Source: Raineyella sp964402325
GTDB taxonomy: Bacteria; Actinomycetota; Actinomycetes; Propionibacteriales; Propionibacteriaceae
NCBI GenBank assembly: GCA_964402325.1
Contig: CAYOBI010000057.1
Location: 1 to 16,980, forward strand
Length of the DNA stretch: 16,980 nt
Direction: 5' to 3'
Shown: piece after piece, positions 12,550 to 16,980 of the stretch
Layout: each line of letters opens with the position of its first letter
How positions within the stretch are numbered: the first letter of the stretch is position 1
The notes under the pieces: generated by a model
What the model saw: the letters and a program-made list of their open reading frames with translations, nothing else
Database searches by the model: none
Told to the model about the DNA's origin: nothing
Position numbers and translations under genes: made by a program

Positions 12550-12804
12550 ATGATGCGCTACCTGCCCATCCTGATCGCCATCATGCTGGCGATCTACTGC
12601 ATCACCGACCTGGCCCAGACCGAGCCGGTGAAGGTGAACTTCATGCCGAAGTGGATGTGGTTCGTGGCGATCGTCGTGCTCCCGTTCGTCGGCGGGCTGG
12701 CCTGGCTGATCTTCGGCCGCGGGCCGTTCGGCGGCGGAGGAGGGGGCGGCGACCCGCGGGACCGGGCCCCCGACAACGACCCGGAGTTCCTCCGCCGGCT
12801 CTGA
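12550..12804 (+). CDS. small PLDc_N-domain membrane protein
   Basis: An 84-aa protein with two hydrophobic helices (about residues 4-20 and 36-56). It resembles the PLDc_N domain, the membrane segment that precedes cardiolipin-synthase-type phospholipase D domains but also occurs alone in many actinobacteria. 'PKWMWFVAIVVLPFVGGLAW' and 'LIFGRG' match the usual second helix and its Gly-Arg end. A glycine run (residues 61-67) links to the terminal 'PDNDPEFLRRL', a tail often seen in stand-alone actinobacterial members. No catalytic HKD motif is present, so it is not an enzyme by itself. The start is placed at 12550 because it opens the first helix and has TACAAT 6 nt upstream; longer in-frame readings run into menA. 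Its last 33 nt, including the stop, lie in a 55-nt sequence repeated across the assembly gap. Confidence 0.75.
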   Translation: MMRYLPILIAIMLAIYCITDLAQTEPVKVNFMPKWMWFVAIVVLPFVGGLAWLIFGRGPFGGGGGGGDPRDRAPDNDPEFLRRL

Positions 12805-12981
12805 CCCGCCGGCTCCCGTCACCGTTNNNNNNNNNNNNNNNNNNNNNNNNNNNNNNNNNNNNNNNNNNNNNNNNNNNNNNNNNNNNNNNNNNNNNNNNNN
12901 NNNNNNNNNNNNNNNNNNNNNNNNNNGACAACGACCCGGAGTTCCTCCGCCGGCTCTGACCCGCCGGCTCCCGTCACCGTT
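12772..12981. repeat. assembly gap with identical 55-nt flanks (first)
   Basis: One hundred N (12827-12926) separate two identical 55-nt copies, 12772-12826 and 12927-12981. The copy includes the last codons and stop of the PLDc_N gene. Exact repeats of one fixed length right at the gap edges are what unmerged de Bruijn-graph contigs look like, so the true sequence probably contains one copy and no gap. The second 'DNDPEFLRRL' fragment is therefore an artefact and not a gene remnant. Confidence 0.85.
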
Positions 12982-13028
12982 CACCAATCAGCCCTGGGCA
13001 CGTGTCCCGGACCCTACTGAGGCAACCC

Positions 13029-14768
13029 TTACTCAGGCAAGGCTTGCCTTATTTCTCGCCCGGACGTCCCGCTCTCCGGCACCAGCGACGCGGCGATGAT
13101 CCGCGCGGCGGTCTCGTCGTCGGGGGCCTCGGCCGCGGCCAGCCGGGCCTCGACCGCGCGGCGGTAGGCCGCCTTCTCCCGGTCCAGGGTCGCCCGGTCC
13201 CAGCCGAGCAGCGGCGCGACGATCCCGCCGGTCTCGTCCAGCGCGGCGCAGCCCCCGTCGGGTTGCTCGACGGCGAGCCGGACCCGCCGCTCCAGCACGT
13301 CGGTCAGATGCAGGGCCCCCTCGTGGGTCACGGCGTACGCCACCTCGGCGCGCAGGTAGTCGGGCGCGGCAGCGAGCGGGCGGCCCAGGCCGGGGTCGTC
13401 GCGGACCAGGTCGGCGAGCACGGTGAGTTCCGAGCCGTAGCGGGAGAGCAGGTGCTCGGTCCGGTGCCGGTCCCAGCCCATCCGGCGGGCGACGGGGCCG
13501 GCCTGGGCCCGGGTCGCCTCGTAGCCGACGGCGCCGACGAGCTGGATCCGGCGGGTGATCGACGGCTGCACCCGGGCCCGTTCGGCGCCGAGGGCGACAT
13601 CGACCGCATCCTCGGCCATCCGACGGTACGTGGTCAGCTTGCCGCCGGCGATCACGGACAGGCCGGGCGCGACCCGGGCGACGATGTGCTCGCGGGACGC
13701 CTTCGCCGACTCCCCGGGCGTCGACCGGTGCGGCTGGACCAGCGGACGCAGCCCGGCGTACGACGCGAGGATGTCGTCGCGGGTGAGCCGGGAGCGGAGC
13801 ACCGCGTTCGCGTGCTCGAGGATGTAGTCGATGTCGGCCGCGGTCGCCACCGGGTGCTCGGGCTGCCCCGTCCAGGTGGTGTCGGTGGTGCCGATCACCC
13901 AGTGGTCGGGCCACGGGATGATGAACAGCACCGACTTCTCGGTCCGCAGGAACAGGCCGGTCCGCCCCCGGATCCGCTCCTTGGGGACGACGATGTGGAC
14001 CCCCTTGGAGGCCAGCACCTTCAGCCCGCGGGTTGGCGGGCCGGCCAGCTGCTCGGTCTGCTCGGTCCACACCCCGGTCGCGTTGATCACGTGCCGGGCG
14101 CGGACGGTGATCTCCCGGTCGGCTTCCAGGTCGTGCAGCACCGCGCCGGTGACGACCCCGTGGCGGCGGGTGAACGCGACGACGCGGGTGCGCGGGGCGG
14201 CCAGGGCGCCGTACGAGACGGCGGTGCGGACCAGGTCGACGACCAGGCGGGCGTCGTCGACGCGGGCGTCGTAGAAGCGGATCGCGCCGGTCAGCCGGCC
14301 GGGGCGGATGTCGGGGAAGATGCCGAGCGTGCCGGCCTTGTCGTAGTGGCGCTGGATCGGGACGTGACCGCCGTGGAAGCGGGCGATCAGGTCGTAGAGG
14401 CCGATCCCCAGCGCGCTGTAGCCGCGTTCGACCAGCGGGATCCGCAGCGGCCAGAGGAACGGCTGGGCGTGCACCAGGTGCGGGGCGATGGTGTCGAGCA
14501 GCAGCCCGCGCTCCTCGAGGGCCTCGGAGACCAGGCCCAGGTCGAGTCGGTAGAGGTAGCGAAGTCCGCCGTGGACGAGCCGGGAGGACTGGGACGAGGT
14601 GCCGGCCGCCCAGTCCTGCATCTCCACCAGACCGGTACGCAGTCCGCGGGTGACCGCGTCGAGGGCGATCCCGGCGCCGGTGACGCCGCCACCGACGACG
14701 AGGAGGTCGAGGCCGCCGTCGTCGGCCATCTCCTCGAGGGAGCGTGATCGGGACTGTGCGGTGAGCAT
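13029..14768 (-). CDS. glpD: aerobic glycerol-3-phosphate dehydrogenase GlpD
   Basis: GlpD is a membrane-associated FAD enzyme that oxidises glycerol-3-phosphate to dihydroxyacetone phosphate and passes electrons to the quinone pool, here menaquinone. The 579-aa protein has the FAD motif 'VVGGGVTGAGIA' (24-35) and the family signature 'AAGTSSQSSRLVHGGLRYL' (54-72; Gln60 where many relatives have Arg). Next come 'NATGVW', 'PWPDHWVIGTTDTTW', 'SYAGLRPLV' and 'IAGGKLTTYR', then the DAO C-terminal domain. Start: ATG 14768 has AAGGAG only 3 nt upstream; in-frame GTG codons at 14780, 14786 and 14789 are alternatives. The last codons, before TAA at 13031-13029, lie inside a 19-bp palindrome. The gene lies 63 nt (gap collapsed) downstream of the permease, so co-transcription is possible. 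Confidence 0.92.
   Translation of the reverse strand: MLTAQSRSRSLEEMADDGGLDLLVVGGGVTGAGIALDAVTRGLRTGLVEMQDWAAGTSSQSSRLVHGGLRYLYRLDLGLVSEALEERGLLLDTIAPHLVHAQPFLWPLRIPLVERGYSALGIGLYDLIARFHGGHVPIQRHYDKAGTLGIFPDIRPGRLTGAIRFYDARVDDARLVVDLVRTAVSYGALAAPRTRVVAFTRRHGVVTGAVLHDLEADREITVRARHVINATGVWTEQTEQLAGPPTRGLKVLASKGVHIVVPKERIRGRTGLFLRTEKSVLFIIPWPDHWVIGTTDTTWTGQPEHPVATAADIDYILEHANAVLRSRLTRDDILASYAGLRPLVQPHRSTPGESAKASREHIVARVAPGLSVIAGGKLTTYRRMAEDAVDVALGAERARVQPSITRRIQLVGAVGYEATRAQAGPVARRMGWDRHRTEHLLSRYGSELTVLADLVRDDPGLGRPLAAAPDYLRAEVAYAVTHEGALHLTDVLERRVRLAVEQPDGGCAALDETGGIVAPLLGWDRATLDREKAAYRRAVEARLAAAEAPDDETAARIIAASLVPESGTSGREIRQALPE
13033..13051. promoter_or_regulatory. DtxR/IdeR-like palindrome or plus-strand terminator at the glpD 3' end
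   Basis: TCAGGCAAGGCTTGCCTTA retains the AGG..AG(G/C)CT..CCT core of the iron-box consensus used by DtxR/IdeR regulators, with 13 of 19 positions identical to TTAGGTTAGGCTAACCTAA. As plus-strand RNA, AGGCAA and TTGCCT form a 6-bp stem with a GGC loop followed by TATTTC, so it may instead end transcription from the PLDc_N gene. It overlaps the last codons of glpD, far from any start I can see, which favours the terminator. Confidence 0.4.
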
Positions 14769-14787
14769 GGACTCCTTCACGGGCACC

Positions 14788-14793
14788 ACTATG
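14788..14793 (-). promoter_or_regulatory. candidate -10 element of glpD
   Basis: On the minus strand CATAGT (14793-14788) lies 7 nt before an in-frame GTG at 14780 and 19 nt before the ATG at 14768. If used, the transcript would be leaderless from GTG or would have a leader of about 12 nt. No -35 is visible. Confidence 0.3.
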
Positions 14794-14830
14794 CCAGCGC
14801 CGCCCCGCCGGCACCGGGACGGCCGGAGGG

Positions 14831-15040
14831 CTCAGAGGACGGCGATCGCGTGCACGATGCCGACCACCACCGCCACCGCGGCGGTNNNNNNNNNNNNNNN
14901 NNNNNNNNNNNNNNNNNNNNNNNNNNNNNNNNNNNNNNNNNNNNNNNNNNNNNNNNNNNNNNNNNNNNNNNNNNNNNNNNNNNNNCTCAGAGGACGGCGA
15001 TCGCGTGCACGATGCCGACCACCACCGCCACCGCGGCGGT
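14831..15040. repeat. assembly gap with identical 55-nt flanks (second)
   Basis: One hundred N (14886-14985) separate identical 55-nt copies at 14831-14885 and 14986-15040, the same gap length and overlap length as the first gap. The copy holds the last codons and stop of the permease gene. The left copy is therefore a duplicate of the true permease end, and the contig from 12927 to 14885 should join directly to both neighbours. Confidence 0.85.
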
Positions 15041-16786
15041 GCCGTAGCCGACGGCGAGGACGGTCTGGATCGCGCGGGAACGGGGGCTGGCCGACCCGGT
15101 CCGGGTGAGCGCGAGGTGGCCGGCGACGATGCCGGGGACCGGTCCGAGGATCAGGCCCCAGACGGCGGTGGTGGTCATCGCGGCGACCCCGCCGGGGCCG
15201 ACCAGCAGGACGACGATCGTGCCGAGCACCGCCACCACGGCCAGGCCGACCAACACGCCGGCGACGACGGTCCACGGGCCGGCCCCGCTGCGCTGGGCGC
15301 CGGTGCCGGGCAGGTCCTCGTCCTGCTCGAGGCGGGCGCGGGAGTGCCGGTAGCTGTAGCCGAAGTAGATCGTCAGCCCGACCAGCAGCCACACCACGAA
15401 CCGCAGCCAGGTCTCGACGGCCAGGTTGGCCATCAGCCACAGGCAGAGCACGCCGGAGATGATCGGCAGCCCCGGTGACCACGGGACGGTGAAACCGCGC
15501 TTCAGGTCCGGATAGCGGCGCCGCAGCACGGGCACGGCGAAGCTGACCAGGACGAAGGCCGACAGGGTGCCGATGTTGATCATCTCGGACAGCTGGTCGA
15601 CGTCGGCGAAAGCGGCGATGATCGCCACGACGACGCCGCTGAGGATCTGCAGCCGGGCGGGGGTGCCGCGGCTGGACGTGTGCGACAGGCCGCGCGGGAG
15701 CAGGCCGTCGCGGCTCATCGCGAAGACCACCCGGGCCAGGCCGAGCAGCAGCACCATGATGACCGTGGTCAGGCCGATCAGGATGCCGATGGTGATGATG
15801 GTGCCGACCCAGTTGGCGCCGACCAGCCGGAACGCGGTGGCCAGCGACGGCGACTTCTCCTGCGCCATCTCCTTGTAGCTGACCATGCCGGTGACGACGA
15901 TGGTGACCGCGACGTACAGCACGGAGACCAGGGCCAGGCCGCCGAAGATGCCGCGCGGCAGGGTGCGCTGCGGGTCCTTGGCCTCCTCGGCGGTGGTGGC
16001 GACGATGTCGAAGCCGATGAACGCGAAGAACACCAGGGCCGCCGCACCGAGCAGGCCGTACACGCCGTAGCGGGTGGGTTCGGCGCCGGAGAGGAAGGCG
16101 AACAGGCTCTGGGTCATCACACCGGACGCATCGGCGCCGGCCGGCTCGGCCGGGGGCATGAACGGGGTGAAGTTGGCGACCTTCACGTAGAACGAGCCGG
16201 CCACGATGATGAACAGCGTGATGCCGATCTTGATCACGGTCAGCACGCCGTTGACCCGGGAGGTCAGCTTGGTGCCGAGCACCAGCAGGACGGTGAACAC
16301 GGCGACGATCAGCACCGGCGGCCAGGACGCGGTCAGCCCGCCGATCGGGATCTCCGTCGGCAGGTCGACGTGCAGGAACTGGAAGACGTTGTGGACGTAG
16401 ATGCCCCAGTACTTCGAGATCACCGAGGCGGCCATCAGCATCTCGAGGATCAGGTCCCAGCCGATGATCCAGGCGATCAACTCCCCCAGCGACACGTACG
16501 AGAACGTGTACGCCGAGCCGGACACCGGGATGGTCGAGGCGAACTCCGCGTAGTTCATCACCGCGAGCCCGCAGACCACCGCGGCGATCAGGAAGGAGAC
16601 GATGACCGAGGGGCCGGCGTACTTGGCGGCGGCCTGCGCCCCGACCGAGAAGATGCCGGCTCCCACCGCGACGGCGACGCCCATCACGGCGATGTCCCAG
16701 GCGGACAGCTCCCGCCTCAGGCTGCGTTCCGGATCGGCCAGGTCCGCCTGGACCTCACCGATGGTCTTCTTCACGAAGAGACTCAT
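14987..16786 (-). CDS. APC-family amino acid permease with C-terminal membrane extension
   Basis: A 599-aa secondary transporter of the amino acid-polyamine-organocation family, closest in pattern to the cationic amino acid transporter (YfnA/CAT-like) group. The first helix contains 'GAGIFSVGA' (42-50), the substrate-backbone-binding break. 'GSAYTFSYVSLGE' (90-102) and 'FIGFDIVATTAEEAKDPQRT' (256-275) are conserved CAT-type segments. About 12 helices fill residues 30-480. After a polar linker (481-503) come three further hydrophobic stretches (504-530, 535-560, 572-598) that typical members lack; 'GIVAGHLAL' there is reminiscent of DUF4190. The ATG at 16786 has GAGG about 7 nt upstream. Substrate is not certain; arginine, lysine or other amino acids are possible. 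The gene end lies in the second gap overlap but is complete. Confidence 0.88.
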   Translation of the reverse strand: MSLFVKKTIGEVQADLADPERSLRRELSAWDIAVMGVAVAVGAGIFSVGAQAAAKYAGPSVIVSFLIAAVVCGLAVMNYAEFASTIPVSGSAYTFSYVSLGELIAWIIGWDLILEMLMAASVISKYWGIYVHNVFQFLHVDLPTEIPIGGLTASWPPVLIVAVFTVLLVLGTKLTSRVNGVLTVIKIGITLFIIVAGSFYVKVANFTPFMPPAEPAGADASGVMTQSLFAFLSGAEPTRYGVYGLLGAAALVFFAFIGFDIVATTAEEAKDPQRTLPRGIFGGLALVSVLYVAVTIVVTGMVSYKEMAQEKSPSLATAFRLVGANWVGTIITIGILIGLTTVIMVLLLGLARVVFAMSRDGLLPRGLSHTSSRGTPARLQILSGVVVAIIAAFADVDQLSEMINIGTLSAFVLVSFAVPVLRRRYPDLKRGFTVPWSPGLPIISGVLCLWLMANLAVETWLRFVVWLLVGLTIYFGYSYRHSRARLEQDEDLPGTGAQRSGAGPWTVVAGVLVGLAVVAVLGTIVVLLVGPGGVAAMTTTAVWGLILGPVPGIVAGHLALTRTGSASPRSRAIQTVLAVGYGTAAVAVVVGIVHAIAVL

Positions 16787-16980
16787 GCATCCACCTCATT
16801 CTCGGGTCCGAACGCACTACTACGACCTCCGGACAGGTCAACGCTACCGGCGCGGTCATCTGCACTGCCCGACGTCTCGCCCCGGACACACCGCCGTAAC
16901 ACGATGGCCACGGCGTCGTGCCGTCGTCAAGCATCGGGGTGTCCGGGCGCCCGGTGAAGGCCGTCGGTCGGACGCCTGAG
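16787..16980. other. upstream region of the permease gene, no gene seen
   Basis: Nothing in these 194 nt reads as a convincing gene on either strand. The part nearest the permease has a candidate promoter (16814-16841, minus). I recognise nothing else before the right edge. Confidence 0.5.
16814..16841 (-). promoter_or_regulatory. candidate promoter of the permease gene
   Basis: On the minus strand TTGACC (16841-16836) is a good -35 match, and TAGTGC (16819-16814) is a weak -10 at 16 nt spacing. Transcription would start about 20 nt upstream of the ATG and include its ribosome site. Confidence 0.3.

Noticed and set aside
12927..12959. Apparent duplicated 3' fragment of the PLDc_N gene, as if a truncated second copy
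   Set aside because: It is part of an exact 55-nt overlap at an assembly gap, so it is the same DNA reported twice.
13002..14747. Long open frame on the plus strand opposite glpD
   Set aside because: It is antisense to a full-length GlpD with all signatures and has repetitive Gly/Asp/Val/Arg composition typical of shadow frames.
14831..14885. Apparent duplicated 3' end of the permease gene, or direct repeats of an inserted glpD element
   Set aside because: The same gap length and overlap length occur at both gaps, which points to the assembler. There are no transposase genes or element ends.

Overview
The window is very GC-rich and densely packed. It looks like the chromosome of an actinobacterium (Actinomycetota). 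The high GC content, GTG starts, actinobacterial-type MenE and MenF proteins, the geranylgeranyl-reductase-family gene beside nuoA, and a 'DNDPEFLRRL'-ending PLDc_N protein all fit. A relative of Propionibacteriaceae is plausible, but I cannot fix the family by eye. The sequence is a draft scaffold: two runs of exactly 100 N (12827-12926 and 14886-14985) are each flanked by an identical 55-nt sequence.

Layout. (1) Positions 1-2014, minus strand: a geranylgeranyl-reductase-family flavoprotein (MenJ-like), then nuoA and the 5' part of nuoB, the first genes of a complex I operon that runs off the left edge. (2) 2295-12484, the menaquinone block: menF (+), an Old Yellow Enzyme (-), menG/ubiE (+), a TM0106-type RecB-like nuclease (+), a 70-aa membrane protein (+), menD and menC (-, menC first), menE and menA (+, overlapping by 4 nt). 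(3) 12550-12804: a small PLDc_N membrane protein (+). (4) 13029-14768: glpD (-), alone on its own contig between the two gaps. (5) 14987-16786: an APC-family amino acid permease (-) with a C-terminal membrane extension.

How the genes fit together. MenF converts chorismate to isochorismate; MenD, MenC and MenE carry it to o-succinylbenzoyl-CoA; MenA prenylates dihydroxynaphthoate; MenG methylates the ring; the geranylgeranyl-reductase-like protein probably saturates part of the prenyl tail. Complex I (Nuo) and GlpD both pass electrons to menaquinone, so much of the window concerns making and using one quinone. menB, the DHNA-CoA thioesterase, menH and the polyprenyl diphosphate synthase are not here.

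The most unusual sequence-level observation is regulatory. Six transcription units (menF, menG, menE, menC, the Old Yellow Enzyme and the PLDc_N gene) each have a -10-like hexamer ending exactly 6 nt before a GTG or ATG start, with no Shine-Dalgarno sequence. This suggests leaderless mRNAs, whereas the distal genes menD and menA carry clear ribosome binding sites. Other points are a hairpin containing the stop codons of two convergent genes (7654-7676), a DtxR/IdeR-like palindrome at the 3' end of glpD, and the assembly gaps, which look like unmerged overlaps. I see no mobile element, CRISPR array, tRNA or rRNA.
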